From Myxococcales bacterium (GTDB lineage: Bacteria > Myxococcota_A > Polyangia > Nannocystales > Nannocystaceae): DNA of 64,000 nucleotides. A model generated the notes under the pieces. It was not told the origin of the DNA. It ran no database searches and worked only from the letters and a program-made list of their open reading frames with translations. This document shows, one piece after another, positions 17,225 to 27,642 of this stretch. Within the stretch, counting starts at the first letter, position 1, and the number at the start of each line of letters is the position of its first letter. The DNA is taken from assembly GCA_020633315.1 (NCBI GenBank), contig JACKDV010000002.1:186001-250000 (forward strand), written 5' to 3'. A program made the translations under genes and the position numbers.

Positions 17225-18169
17225 ATGGGCTCGATGGGGGGACAGCGAGCATGGACGCGGACCGGAGCGCCGCTCCTCTTGGCGTTGGTGGTTGGTTGTG
17301 CGACGGGCGGTGAGCCCGACTTCACCAGCAATGCCTACGATGGCCCCAGCCCGGCCGACGACGGGGCCACGTCGATGCTGGTCACGACCGGGGGGGACGA
17401 GGAGACTGGTGACGAGGATCCCACCTTCCCGCCGCCCACCGCGGACGGACCCGGCCTGCCCGATCTCGGCTCTTGCGAGACCGACCTCGACTGCGTGCTG
17501 CCGGCTGGCACCTGCCTCGAGCAGTACGGTCACTGCGAGGGGGGCATGTGCGAGCACGGAGCGGCCGACCCCGGGGTGCCCTGCGACGACGCCGATCCCT
17601 GCACCGACGGGGACGCGTGCGACGGCGAGGGCTTCTGCATCGGCGTGACCATCGAGTGCACCGCTCCCAACGCCCAGGGAGGTAGCTGCGTGGGTGGCAT
17701 GTGCACGGGCCTCGAGTGCAGCGCCGGCTGGGACGACTGCAACGGCGACATGAATGACGGCTGCGAGACCCCGCTGGGCACCGACTCGGATTGCGGAAGC
17801 TGTGGTGATGCCTGTGCCGGGGCGGCGCACGCCAGCGGCTCGTGCATGGGCGGAAGCTGCCAGTACCAGTGCCAGAGCCCCTGGGAGAACTGCGACGGCA
17901 ATTGGAGCAACGGCTGCGAGATCCCCACTGGCGTCGCGCATGCCTGCAACGCCTCGGGGATCAACCAGACCTCCGGATGCTGGACCGCCTACTGCGGCAA
18001 CTCGGCCGACCCCAACGCCACCAACTTCGGCACCTTCTACTGCATGGATTGCGCGACCTGCCGCTCGCCCGGCGCTGGCGAGTGCCAGTGGTGTGATCAT
18101 GCCTCGGGCAACTTCTTCCCCGCAGACGCTTGCGCCTGCGGGAGCTACGAAGACCTCACCTGCTCCTGA
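17225..18169 (+). CDS. Cys-rich secreted lipoprotein
   Basis: 314 aa. A signal peptide (APLLLALVVGC) puts a lipobox Cys at about residue 25, and an acidic/Gly/Pro tether runs to about 80. The rest carries over 30 cysteines in irregular EGF-like or Dickkopf-like spacing: SCETDLDCVLPAGTCLEQYG, DDADPCTDGDACDGEGFC, GWDDCNGDMNDGCETPLGTD, and CGSCGDACAGAAHASGSC. 'NGCE...G..CG.CG..C' units are common in secreted myxobacterial proteins. It is disulfide-stabilised and extracytoplasmic; no enzyme signature. It is divergent from the methyltransferase gene. Confidence 0.78.
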   Translation: MGSMGGQRAWTRTGAPLLLALVVGCATGGEPDFTSNAYDGPSPADDGATSMLVTTGGDEETGDEDPTFPPPTADGPGLPDLGSCETDLDCVLPAGTCLEQYGHCEGGMCEHGAADPGVPCDDADPCTDGDACDGEGFCIGVTIECTAPNAQGGSCVGGMCTGLECSAGWDDCNGDMNDGCETPLGTDSDCGSCGDACAGAAHASGSCMGGSCQYQCQSPWENCDGNWSNGCEIPTGVAHACNASGINQTSGCWTAYCGNSADPNATNFGTFYCMDCATCRSPGAGECQWCDHASGNFFPADACACGSYEDLTCS

Positions 18170-18318
18170 TCCCGCCGTTCCTGCTCGGGGCTCCGCCGGG
18201 TGTGCAACCGCTTTCGCGTCGGAGACGGCACAACCGGGGTCCATCTGGTCCCGTGGTTTGCTGGTCCTCGGCCCCCCGTGCGAGCATCCTCGCTCCACCT
18301 TTCTCTTGGAGAGCTTCG

Positions 18319-18825
18319 ATGGATCGCACTGCCTCGGCCCTGACCCTGGGATTCCTTCTTGCGCTGACCGGCTGCCCTGGTGACGACAGCAGCACGACGA
18401 GCGAGACCAACGCCGACACCACCGGTGGTCCCGGAACGACCGACGGCACCACCGCCGAGCCCGGCACGACTACCGAGCCCGGCACGACCACCGACGAGCC
18501 CGGCACCACCTCCCTCGACGGCGGCAGCACCACCGATGAGCCCGGCACGACCGGCGACCCGGGAATGGCCTGCGAGCCCGACCCGGCGGACGACGAGTGC
18601 GCGACGTGCGTGAAGATGAATTGCTGCGATCAACTCGAAGCCTGCGAAGCCGATGGCGACGCGACCATGGGGTGCATTTGCTTCCAGGAGTGCGCTGCGA
18701 TGAATCCGGGGATCCCCGGGGCGATCATGTGTGGCGAGACCTGCGGTGTGGATCCGCTGGGAGGAGGGCCGACGGGCGAGCTGGGCGCGTGCACGCAGAT
18801 GAACTGCGCTGTCTGTCTTGGCTAG
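18319..18825 (+). CDS. Small lipoprotein with Thr/Gly/Pro repeat tether
   Basis: 168 aa from the ATG at 18319, preceded by GGAGAG. Lipobox LTGC is followed by the acidic CPGDDSS. A low-complexity tether of about 65 residues repeats E-P-G-T-T, then a C-terminal Cys-rich domain (ECATCVKMNCCDQLEACEAD, MGCICFQECAAMNPG, GETCGVDP, MNCAVCLG) holds about 14 cysteines. That pattern resembles small Cys-rich lipoproteins frequent in Nannocystineae; function unknown. The mRNA probably ends at the hairpin at 18841-18871. Confidence 0.78.
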   Translation: MDRTASALTLGFLLALTGCPGDDSSTTSETNADTTGGPGTTDGTTAEPGTTTEPGTTTDEPGTTSLDGGSTTDEPGTTGDPGMACEPDPADDECATCVKMNCCDQLEACEADGDATMGCICFQECAAMNPGIPGAIMCGETCGVDPLGGGPTGELGACTQMNCAVCLG

Positions 18826-18840
18826 CCAGTCATTCGAATC

Positions 18841-18871
18841 CTCACATCCGCCGCTCTGCGACGGATGTGAG
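18841..18871. terminator. Strong hairpin terminator, probably bidirectional
   Basis: Perfect 10-bp stem CTCACATCCG / CGGATGTGAG with an 11-base loop, followed on the plus strand by TTGTTC. It sits between two convergent genes (stops at 18825 and 18886) and could serve both. Confidence 0.75.
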
Positions 18872-18885
18872 TTGTTCATCAGTAA

Positions 18886-20406
18886 CTATGGGGCGTACTT
18901 CGCGACCAGGACATCGGTTGAAGCGCTCGACACCTCACTGATGGTGCCTGTCGCGAGAACGTTGCCACTAGCGTCGGCTGCAATCGATGAGACGCGGTCC
19001 GGACTGTAGAGCGTGTCCTGCGTTCCGTCGTGGAGATGCGACCATAGCTCGGAGCCATCTTGCCGGTACTTGGTGATCCAAGCGACCGCACCACTACCGT
19101 CTATGCTCGAGCCGCCGACGATCAAGGCTCCGTCATTGTCGAAGGTTCCCGCGAGGAGCAGATGCGTGGATCCAGGGATGCTTGGGAAGATCTCGTCGAT
19201 CTCGGCTCCGCTTGGGTCGAGTCGGACTACTCGACTATCGGAGTCAGGGGGCGAAATCGCAACTGCGATCTGGCCATCTGAGCTTGCGGCTACAAAGGAG
19301 GATAGGTCGTCATTGGGTCCGAGTGTGCGACTCCAGATCTCTGCCCCATCACTGTCGATCTTCTGTAGCCAGGTGCTATTGGGCACAGTCGCCGTTTCTC
19401 CAGCGATGACGAGATTGCCTTGTCCGTCGATGTCGATGTGGCGGGCTCGGATGTCTCCAGAATGGAAGACTGTCCACGCTTCGGCGCCGTTGGGAAGGTA
19501 CTTCGTCAGCAGTGTCTGGTAGCCAGTCTCCGTTGGGGCATTCGATTCCTCGAATGCGACGTAGATGAACCCGTCTTCGTCACCTACGATGCCAGAGACG
19601 AGATCCCACTGGGTACTGGCATGAGTGCTCGTCCACCCAGGCTCGCCCGACGCACTGAAGCTCCGTACCCAGGCGTCACGAGAGCCCTCGTTGTTGTTGT
19701 AGTTCCCGCCGAAGACGATGGCGTTGCGCGGCGTGGCCGAAATGCCACCATTGGTGGTTCCCCCATACGGTGCCGTTATCCACGTCGACCATAGGGAGTC
19801 TCCATCGGGTGAGTACTTTCGCAGTCCTCCTCGTTGACCATCACTCCCAAACGAGTTGATCGAGACGATCACGTTCCCATCCCCATCCGCCGCGACGCCG
19901 GCTCCGGAATCTACGCCGTGGTCGGGGCCATCGTAGATCACCGTCCATAGCACCGTGCCGGAGACCACGCAGTCCACGTTGCAGCCGTTGCCGTTCTCGT
20001 CGTCGCCGTCGTCGCAGGCCTCTCCGCCGTTGACCAGACCGTCGCCGCAGTGGGGGCCCAGGGCGCCGCAGCCGGAGGCGCAGCCAGCGTAGCTGCCGTT
20101 GTTCACCCCGTCGTCGCAGATCTCGTCGCCCTCGACGATGCCGTCGCCGCAGACGGGAGGCGGCGCGCCGCTGCTGTCGGAGGACTCGGAGCCGGTGTCG
20201 TCGCTGGACTCCGTCCCCTCGCCCGAGCTCGTGCCATCGCGGTCATCGCGGTCATCGCGGTCATCGCTGCCCCCTCCCGGCGGGTCGTAGATCAGCGGAT
20301 CGAAGCAGGCTGCGGGCAGGATGCCCACCAGGGCAAGGCCAGCCGTGGCAAGAGCGCGGGCAGAGGACGGGGTCGGGCGGGCGAGGCGAAGGGTCGAGCC
20401 GTTCAT
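18886..20406 (-). CDS. Beta-propeller lipoprotein with Cys-rich repeats, mosaic base composition
   Basis: 506 aa. Signal peptide with lipobox PAAC, then FDPLIYDPPGGG, a run of DRDDRDDRD and a Ser/Asp/Glu tether. Two DUF4215-type modules follow (VCGDGIVEGDEICDDGVNNG, then HCGDGLVNGGEACDDGDDEN). From about residue 150 on there are propeller blades (GVAADGDGNVIVSI, LRKYSPDGDSLWS, WLQKIDSDGAEIWSRTLG, WITKYRQDGSELWSHLHDG). The start ATG at 20406 has GAGGAGG five bases upstream. The propeller-coding DNA (about 18886-19930) is visibly poorer in G+C than the first 480 bases of the same gene and than the neighbouring genes. It has the same architecture as 5433-6860. Confidence 0.85.
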   Translation of the reverse strand: MNGSTLRLARPTPSSARALATAGLALVGILPAACFDPLIYDPPGGGSDDRDDRDDRDGTSSGEGTESSDDTGSESSDSSGAPPPVCGDGIVEGDEICDDGVNNGSYAGCASGCGALGPHCGDGLVNGGEACDDGDDENGNGCNVDCVVSGTVLWTVIYDGPDHGVDSGAGVAADGDGNVIVSINSFGSDGQRGGLRKYSPDGDSLWSTWITAPYGGTTNGGISATPRNAIVFGGNYNNNEGSRDAWVRSFSASGEPGWTSTHASTQWDLVSGIVGDEDGFIYVAFEESNAPTETGYQTLLTKYLPNGAEAWTVFHSGDIRARHIDIDGQGNLVIAGETATVPNSTWLQKIDSDGAEIWSRTLGPNDDLSSFVAASSDGQIAVAISPPDSDSRVVRLDPSGAEIDEIFPSIPGSTHLLLAGTFDNDGALIVGGSSIDGSGAVAWITKYRQDGSELWSHLHDGTQDTLYSPDRVSSIAADASGNVLATGTISEVSSASTDVLVAKYAP

Positions 20407-20610
20407 TGCGACCTCCTCTATCGGCCGCCAGACGCCAGCGTTGCGCCCATCGGGGACTTTTTTTCGTGTCGGAGCGAGATTCTCCTGCTGGATGCGCAGG
20501 GTGAGACCTCAACTAACCGAGATCAAAGAAGTCTCCTCGGATCTCTCGAACGTGCCGGTCCTCGGCCACCGGAGCCCCGCGAGAGCGGGTCTCCCGCGCC
20601 TTTGGCTCGT

Positions 20611-21861
20611 TCACTCCCGCCGCCAGCGACGAGCCAACCACCACAGCCCCAGCGAGCAACCCAGGCTGGCTGCCGGGATCACCCACGGCTGCTGGACCAG
20701 CACGCCCACGGCCCGCCCCGCGACGGCGATCGCCCCCACGCCCAGCCGCAGGCCCGCGTAGCGCTCGAGCCAGCGGGGGATCGACACTCCCTTGCGCCAC
20801 CAACGGATCGCGACCACCACCAGCACCAAGTCGGTGGCGGGCAGGGTGACGATGAGCTCGTTGCTGCGCAGCTCGGGCACGGTGGAGGTGAGCTGCAGGA
20901 CGAGGATCACCAGCCCGAGCAGACCCGAGGGAAGCGACCAGCTCGTGAGCCACAGCGCGGCGAGCCGTGGCCGCTCGCGTCCGCTCCGCGCGAGCCAGGC
21001 CGCGCCGGCCAGGGCCCACCCCAGCAGCAGCGGCGCGAACCACCAGGTGATCGGATTGCGATGCTGGGTGCGAGGCGGGCCACCGCGCTCGGCGAGGACC
21101 ACGGGCTCGCCCGCCAACGGAACGAGACCTCCTGCCCCCGTAGGGTCGGGGACCATCACCTGCGAGAGATACTCGGAGACCCGCTGCGGCCACAGCAGCG
21201 CGTAGTACTTGGTGATCGGTCGATCGTGGAGGCGGCCGAAGAGCACGTCGCCGAGCAGGGCGGTGAGGGGATCGCCGTCGAAGGTGAGCTGCTGGTAGTC
21301 CCGCACGGTCCAGGGGTCGAGCTCGGCGAGCTGCCGGCGGAGCTCGCCGCCGGTGACCTCGTCGAGGCGATCGCGGACCTTGGTGCTGCAGGTCTGCTCG
21401 AGGTAGTGGTAGTCGTACTCGCGAGAGGCCGGATCGACGTCGCGCTCGAGCATGGCGGCCAGCGCCCGTGCCTGGGGCTGGGTGAGCGCGAGCGGCTGTC
21501 GGATCATGTCGCGATCCTGGTACCGGCCGTAGAGCATCGTGGTGTCGTAGAGGTCACCGGTCACGCTGGCGAAGAACTGCAGGCGCGCGAACAAGAAGCG
21601 CACCGGGATCCACGGGTCGCCGAAGTCGGTGTCGCCGTAGTTGTAGACGGTCTCGAGGACGCGACCATCGGCGTGGTGCTCGGTGACGAGCAGCGCGGTG
21701 TGGCCCGCTCGCGTGAGCAGGGGATCTCCGGGACCGATGGTGATGAGATCGATGCGCAGCTCGGCCTCGTCGTCATCGGCCGCGGGCGCGGCTGCGCTCG
21801 CCGGGCTTCCGCAGAGCAGCAGGCCGAGCCACAGCCACAGCAGCAGCACGCGCGGTCTCAT
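20611..21861 (-). CDS. DUF4105 (Lnb-like) protein with C-terminal membrane helices
   Basis: 416 aa. Cleavable signal peptide (RVLLLWLWLGLLLCGSPASA), then a periplasmic DUF4105/Lnb-type domain: LITIGPGDPLLTRAGHTALL, TVYNYGDTDFGDPWIPVRFL, and YHYLEQTCSTKVRDRLDE, with the conserved Cys and His typical of this papain-like family. The C-terminal third holds about four membrane segments (WWFAPLLLGWALAGAAWLA, LPSGLLGLVILVLQLTS, LPATDLVLVVVAIRWW, and one more). The fold suggests a Cys-dependent hydrolase outside the cytoplasm; substrate unknown. The ATG at 21861 starts the signal peptide; the longer frame upstream is antisense to the next gene. Confidence 0.82.
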   Translation of the reverse strand: MRPRVLLLWLWLGLLLCGSPASAAAPAADDDEAELRIDLITIGPGDPLLTRAGHTALLVTEHHADGRVLETVYNYGDTDFGDPWIPVRFLFARLQFFASVTGDLYDTTMLYGRYQDRDMIRQPLALTQPQARALAAMLERDVDPASREYDYHYLEQTCSTKVRDRLDEVTGGELRRQLAELDPWTVRDYQQLTFDGDPLTALLGDVLFGRLHDRPITKYYALLWPQRVSEYLSQVMVPDPTGAGGLVPLAGEPVVLAERGGPPRTQHRNPITWWFAPLLLGWALAGAAWLARSGRERPRLAALWLTSWSLPSGLLGLVILVLQLTSTVPELRSNELIVTLPATDLVLVVVAIRWWRKGVSIPRWLERYAGLRLGVGAIAVAGRAVGVLVQQPWVIPAASLGCSLGLWWLARRWRRE

Positions 21862-21980
21862 CGCGGCCGCGAGTCTACTCGCCCGTGGCCGCGGTGGCCC
21901 GAGGACCGCGAGACGCCGCGGGAGGGCCGCGAGGGACGGGGCCGTTGAGCCCCCGGGAGCGGTGGCGTAGCGTCCCCGGC

Positions 21981-23072
21981 ATGAACAAGGCTTCGATTGC
22001 AGTGCTCGGCGCGGTACTGGGACTGGCGAGCGCATGTGGCGACGACGGCACCGGCGACGAGACCGGCGCGAGCACGGGCGGCGACTCGGGCTCCACCACG
22101 CAGGCCCCCGCGACCGACGACGGGACCACCAGCGGGAGCTCGGGCGAGCCGGGCACCAGCGGGGGATCGACCAGCACCGGCACTCCGGACGATTCCACCG
22201 GGAGCACCAGCGAAGGCGAGACGGACACGGCGGGCTTCGACTGCGACGCCCTCGCTCCGGGCCCGCTCGCGGTGGAGGAGGTGTTCCCCCCGGGCGCACC
22301 CTTCAATGGCTCGGAGGACATCGCCTTCGACGGCCAGGGCAACGTGGCGGGCAAGTCCGGCGGCAACGTGGTGTTGGTGGCCGCCGACGGCAGCATGGTG
22401 GACGGCTGGCCCGACCCCGGCCCTGCCTGGGGCATGCGCTTCACGGCCGCCGGCGAGCTGCTCGCGGCGAAGTACCAGATCGGTGAGATCCACGTGGTCA
22501 ACGACGGCGGCGCGGTGCTGGTGAACGGCCTGGCCGCGGTCAACGGTCTGTTCCCCGACTTCGACGGCAACCTCTGGTTCACCGACGGCGGTGCGGTGCG
22601 ACGCCGCAATGCCGACGGCAGCATCGACCCGATCGTCACCGGCACCGATGCCATGGGCTCCAACGGCGTGGTGTGGGATCCCGATCGTGGCCTGCTGTTC
22701 TACACGCGCTACGGCGCGGCCGAGGTGCGCTCGGTGGTCATCGGCGGGGACGGCAGCCCGGGGGCCAACTCCTTGGTGGCCGACATCGGCGGTCCGGGCA
22801 CGGCGGTGGACGGGCTGAGCATGGACGCCTGCGGCAACCTCTATGCGGTGGACCAGGCCAACGCGGCGCTCTACCGCGTGTACATGGACGAGACCGGCAG
22901 CGCGGTGGGCGATCCCGAGCTGCTGGTGGCCTCGTTCCCGAGCAATGTCGCCAACGCGGTGTTCGGCACTGGCGACGGCTGGGATCCCCTCAGCGTGTAC
23001 GCGGCCGGGGTCCCGGGGGGCGTCTACCGGGTGGAGATCGGCGTTCCGGGAGCGCCCTATCCCACGCCCTAG
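21981..23072 (+). CDS. SMP-30/NHL-like propeller lipoprotein
   Basis: 363 aa. Signal peptide with lipobox SAC then CGDDGTGDETG and a tether of about 70 residues rich in Gly, Ser, Thr and Asp. From about residue 90: FNGSEDIAFDGQGNVAGKSG, GMRFTAAGELLAAKYQIGEI, GLFPDFDGNLWFTDGGAV, LSMDACGNLYAVDQANAALY. This is the pattern of a six-bladed gluconolactonase/strictosidine-synthase-type propeller. Metal-binding residues are not clearly traceable, so enzyme activity is uncertain. The ATG at 21981 opens the signal peptide. Confidence 0.8.
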   Translation: MNKASIAVLGAVLGLASACGDDGTGDETGASTGGDSGSTTQAPATDDGTTSGSSGEPGTSGGSTSTGTPDDSTGSTSEGETDTAGFDCDALAPGPLAVEEVFPPGAPFNGSEDIAFDGQGNVAGKSGGNVVLVAADGSMVDGWPDPGPAWGMRFTAAGELLAAKYQIGEIHVVNDGGAVLVNGLAAVNGLFPDFDGNLWFTDGGAVRRRNADGSIDPIVTGTDAMGSNGVVWDPDRGLLFYTRYGAAEVRSVVIGGDGSPGANSLVADIGGPGTAVDGLSMDACGNLYAVDQANAALYRVYMDETGSAVGDPELLVASFPSNVANAVFGTGDGWDPLSVYAAGVPGGVYRVEIGVPGAPYPTP

Positions 23073-23205
23073 GCCACGAGCCCCGCGTCTCGTGACGAGG
23101 CCTGGCCCGACCAGACCCGGCCCAACCAGGCCTGGCCGCGGGGGCGTAAGGTCGGGGCCGCGGCGCGCGTTCGGGCGGCCGACGAACCCCGACCGGCTCG
23201 CTCCC

Positions 23206-24456
23206 ATGCTCTTGCGCTCGCTCCTCCCGCTCCTCGGCTCCCTGACCTCGGCGGCGTGCGCCCACGCGGACGGCTCGCCCCTCGAGCCGGCCGTGGAGGC
23301 GCCGGCCCACCCGATCGCCTCGGCTCACCCGGTGCTGGCGGTGGACGAGGACGCGGTCGCCCCCGAGACCTGCGCGGAGGGCAGCGGAGCGATCGCCTGT
23401 GCCTCGTTCACCCCCGGCCAGCCGATCCACCACCTCGCCATGGCCGTGAGCGGCGGCTCGATCGGCATCGCGTGGACGACCGACGGCAACGGCTCTTGGG
23501 TCCACAGCGCGCAGCCGGGCCCCGCCCACTTCATGGTGCTCGACGAGCGCCTCGAGCCGGTCCATCGGATCGAGCTGGGCACCGCGGCGCGAGACGTGAC
23601 GCTCGCTCCCCGGCGCTCCGGCTGGGCCGTCGTGGTGTCCGATGGCGAGCAGGTGTTGGTCCAGTACGTCGACCGAGGCGGTGAGCCCGAGGGACCGAGC
23701 CTTCGCATCGGTGAGTGGCAGGCCCCGCTCGCGGTGGCGAACGATCGCGACGAGCTGCTGCTGGTGCACTCGGGCGTGGTCGACGGTCGGCAGGCCACCC
23801 GGGCCACGCTCCTCACCAGTCTCTACGGCGGGCCGATGCGGGACCAGGTGCTGATGGAGGGCACGGTCGAGCCGCGCTTCGGCAGCGCGGCGTTGGTGCA
23901 GGACGCATTCCTCGTCGCGCTGCGAGGACGCGACGGCGTGGAGGTGGCCCGCGTCGGCTTCGACGGTCGGGTCACCGCTCGCCACACCCAGGTGGGTGAC
24001 TCGACCGAGTACCCCAAGCTGGCCTCCTGTGGTCGTGACGCTCGGATGGTCTGGGCCGACTTCTCGGAGCGCGGCCAGATGCGCTGGGCTCGGCTCGACG
24101 AGGAGGGCGGCACCGACGGCGAGCTCGTCACCCTCGGCGGGATCCCGGACTACTTCGATCCCTCGCCGGTGACCTGCGACGGCGCGCGCTCGTTCGTGCT
24201 GCTCAACGGCTACACCGGGGGGACGGGCGTGGCCTCGCGCCTCGATCTGGTGCAGGTGGACGAGCACGGCCGGGCCGGTCGGGCGGTGACCGTGCGCCGC
24301 CCGGGACCGGGCCCAGGGGTCTACGACTCGCGGATCGATCGCCGCGGCGACGAGCTGGTGGTGGCCTGGCTGGGCCTGCAGGGCTCGATCGGCGTGGCCC
24401 GGCTCGCGCCGCCGCCCGCCCCGGAGGCCGAGGGCGGACCGAGCCTCGCGCGCTGA
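23206..24456 (+). CDS. Predicted secreted lipoprotein, repeat-rich beta protein
   Basis: 416 aa from the ATG at 23206. N-terminus LLRSLLPLLGSLTSAACAH fits a lipobox (Cys about 18). The mature part has repeated short beta segments with the pattern h-x-h-x-W (GGSIGIAWTTDGNGSWVHS, DVTLAPRRSGWAVVVSDGEQ, CGRDARMVWADFSERGQMRW, GDELVVAWLGLQGSIGVARL). It probably folds as a propeller; no enzyme motif. It lies 134 bases after the preceding lipoprotein gene on the same strand, and its stop is three bases from that of the opposing gene. Confidence 0.72.
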   Translation: MLLRSLLPLLGSLTSAACAHADGSPLEPAVEAPAHPIASAHPVLAVDEDAVAPETCAEGSGAIACASFTPGQPIHHLAMAVSGGSIGIAWTTDGNGSWVHSAQPGPAHFMVLDERLEPVHRIELGTAARDVTLAPRRSGWAVVVSDGEQVLVQYVDRGGEPEGPSLRIGEWQAPLAVANDRDELLLVHSGVVDGRQATRATLLTSLYGGPMRDQVLMEGTVEPRFGSAALVQDAFLVALRGRDGVEVARVGFDGRVTARHTQVGDSTEYPKLASCGRDARMVWADFSERGQMRWARLDEEGGTDGELVTLGGIPDYFDPSPVTCDGARSFVLLNGYTGGTGVASRLDLVQVDEHGRAGRAVTVRRPGPGPGVYDSRIDRRGDELVVAWLGLQGSIGVARLAPPPAPEAEGGPSLAR

Positions 24457-24459
24457 GCC

Positions 24460-25962
24460 TCACCAGGTGCTGGGCAGGTCCCAGGCGGAGATCGGGTTGG
24501 GATCGAGGTAGGCCACCGGCGAGAACCACAGCCGGCCGTCGGGGCTCACGGTGACCCGCCCCAGCCCGGGCATCACGCCGAAGGGCGCGATGTCGCCGGT
24601 GAGGGGGTCGAGCACCAGCACCTCGAGGTTGCGCAGGCCCACGTAGACGCGGCCGTCGAAGGCGTCGTGGCTCAGGCTGGTGACGTCCTCCATGAGGTCG
24701 ACCACCAGCTCGGAGCTGGCGGTGCGCACGTTGAAGCGGAACACCTGGCCGCCCTCGATCGCCAGCAGCAGGTGGGCCGCGCTCACCGGGGCGCCGGCGG
24801 TGATCCGCCCCGGCAGCGAGCCGAGCAGCGACTGCGTGACCATGTCGAGGTCGGCGCTCACCAGCTCGCCGTTGCTGGTGCTGTTGCCCACGTAGAGCAC
24901 GCGATCGATGCCCCAGGTGAGCCCGAAGGGCCCCGCGTCGGCCCCGGCCGAGCCGAAGGGGCCGCTGCCCTGGGTGATGGTGGACTCGATCACCAGGGGC
25001 AGCGGGTTGGCCGGATCGTCCTCCACCAGCCGCGCCACGCCCTGCGGGGGATCGGTGAAGCAGCCGCAGGTGCTGCAGCAGGTGTAGGTCAGCGCCACCT
25101 CGCCCAGGCCCTCCACGCCGCCGGCGATCGGCCCCACCAGCGCGGAGGAGGGCGAGGCGGAGCCGGGGAGGCGCACCGCGGCCCGCTCGCCGGGGCGACC
25201 ATGGTGGATCCCGGCGGGCGGCGTCACGGCCTTGAGCACCTTCACCTCGCCCATGTTGAGGTTGGAGACGCCGGGCCACTCGGTGAGCGTGCCGTCGGGG
25301 GTGAGCCTTCGTAGGTAGTCGGTGCCGCTGCGCAGCGTGACCATCCACGCGGTGCAGTCGTCGGCGAACTCGAGGTCGCCGATCTCCACCGAGAAGGGGC
25401 CGTTGAGATCCATCTCGCCGGGCGGGACGCAGTCCATCGCGCGCTCGCAGCTGCAGGCGCGGCCCCAGCAGCTGCCATCGTCGAGGCACGCCACGTCGCC
25501 GCAGGGGGCCACCGGCAGGCACGCGCCCAGCCCGTCGCAGACCGTGCCCGGCCCGCAGCTCGAGGCGCCGCAGGGCTCGTAGGCGCCGTCGAGGGTGCAG
25601 GGATCGCCGGGGTCGTGGCACTCGCCGCTCACCACGTCGCAGACCTGCGCGGGCTCGCAGGGATCGGGCTGCTGCCCTTGGCAGGTGGTGACGCACACGT
25701 CGTCGATGCACTGCTGATTGGGCGCGCTGCAGAACAGGCAGGGGTCCGGCCCGCCGTCGCTGCTCGTCCCGTCCGCTCCGCCGGTGGAATCGCTGACCTC
25801 GCTTCCGCCGGGACCACCCATGCTGGTGTCGCCCGTGCCGGTGTCGCCCGGCATGATCCCGCCGCTGGTGCCGGACGCCGCGCCGCCATCGTCACCGGGA
25901 CAGGCGACCAGCGCCATGCTCAAGCCCAGCCCCCACCTCGCTCCTCGGCCCCTGCTGACCAT
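24460..25962 (-). CDS. Cys-rich lipoprotein with propeller-like C-terminus
   Basis: 500 aa. Lipobox LVAC (Cys about 21) followed by CPGDDGG and an acidic Gly/Ser/Thr tether to about 70. Residues about 75-180 are Cys-rich (DPCLFCSAPNQQCIDDVCVT, VCDVVSGECHDPGDPCTLDG, VACLDDGSCWGRACSCERAM). The remainder is beta-rich with blades such as YLRRLTPDGTLTEWPGVSN, SLSHDAFDGRVYVGLRNL, VTVSPDGRLWFSPVAYLDP, and an unusual CCSTCGC cluster near 300. It is surface or periplasmic; no catalytic signature. It is the first gene of the minus strand after the kinase gene at 26063. Confidence 0.8.
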   Translation of the reverse strand: MVSRGRGARWGLGLSMALVACPGDDGGAASGTSGGIMPGDTGTGDTSMGGPGGSEVSDSTGGADGTSSDGGPDPCLFCSAPNQQCIDDVCVTTCQGQQPDPCEPAQVCDVVSGECHDPGDPCTLDGAYEPCGASSCGPGTVCDGLGACLPVAPCGDVACLDDGSCWGRACSCERAMDCVPPGEMDLNGPFSVEIGDLEFADDCTAWMVTLRSGTDYLRRLTPDGTLTEWPGVSNLNMGEVKVLKAVTPPAGIHHGRPGERAAVRLPGSASPSSALVGPIAGGVEGLGEVALTYTCCSTCGCFTDPPQGVARLVEDDPANPLPLVIESTITQGSGPFGSAGADAGPFGLTWGIDRVLYVGNSTSNGELVSADLDMVTQSLLGSLPGRITAGAPVSAAHLLLAIEGGQVFRFNVRTASSELVVDLMEDVTSLSHDAFDGRVYVGLRNLEVLVLDPLTGDIAPFGVMPGLGRVTVSPDGRLWFSPVAYLDPNPISAWDLPSTW

Positions 25963-26062
25963 CGTTGCTCGTCCCTCCCGCCGGGCTGTGCATGCCGGCG
26001 TCGTGGCGTGTGGTGGACCGTGTGGTGGACCGCGCGGCGGCCCGCCGAGACCCGGCGGTCGC

Positions 26063-27415
<1,353 letters not shown>

Positions 27416-27642
27416 GAACGATGATGGGCGTGGGGGGGTGGCCGCACGAGGCGATACCCCCCGCTGGCCGTTGCGGATTGTACCTTGGTCGGCTCGGGCG
27501 CGTGGCGCCAAAACGGGGTGCTACGGCGAAAACTTGTGCATCCGGGTGGCGGGCCCTACGTGGCGATCTCGCGGGCCGGAGGCTCGATCCTGGTTGGGTA
27601 GGTCCAGGTGGGTGGACCGGCCCGGGGCCTTGGGTCCCGGCT

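Noticed and set aside
18830..18841. TTCGAATCC suggesting a tRNA T-loop
   Set aside because: No flanking stem and no cloverleaf; it is the spacer before the terminator hairpin.
23090..23160. Short imperfect repeats of GGCCTGGCC/CCCGGCCC type as a regulatory array
   Set aside because: The copies are very short and irregular, as expected by chance in DNA of this composition.
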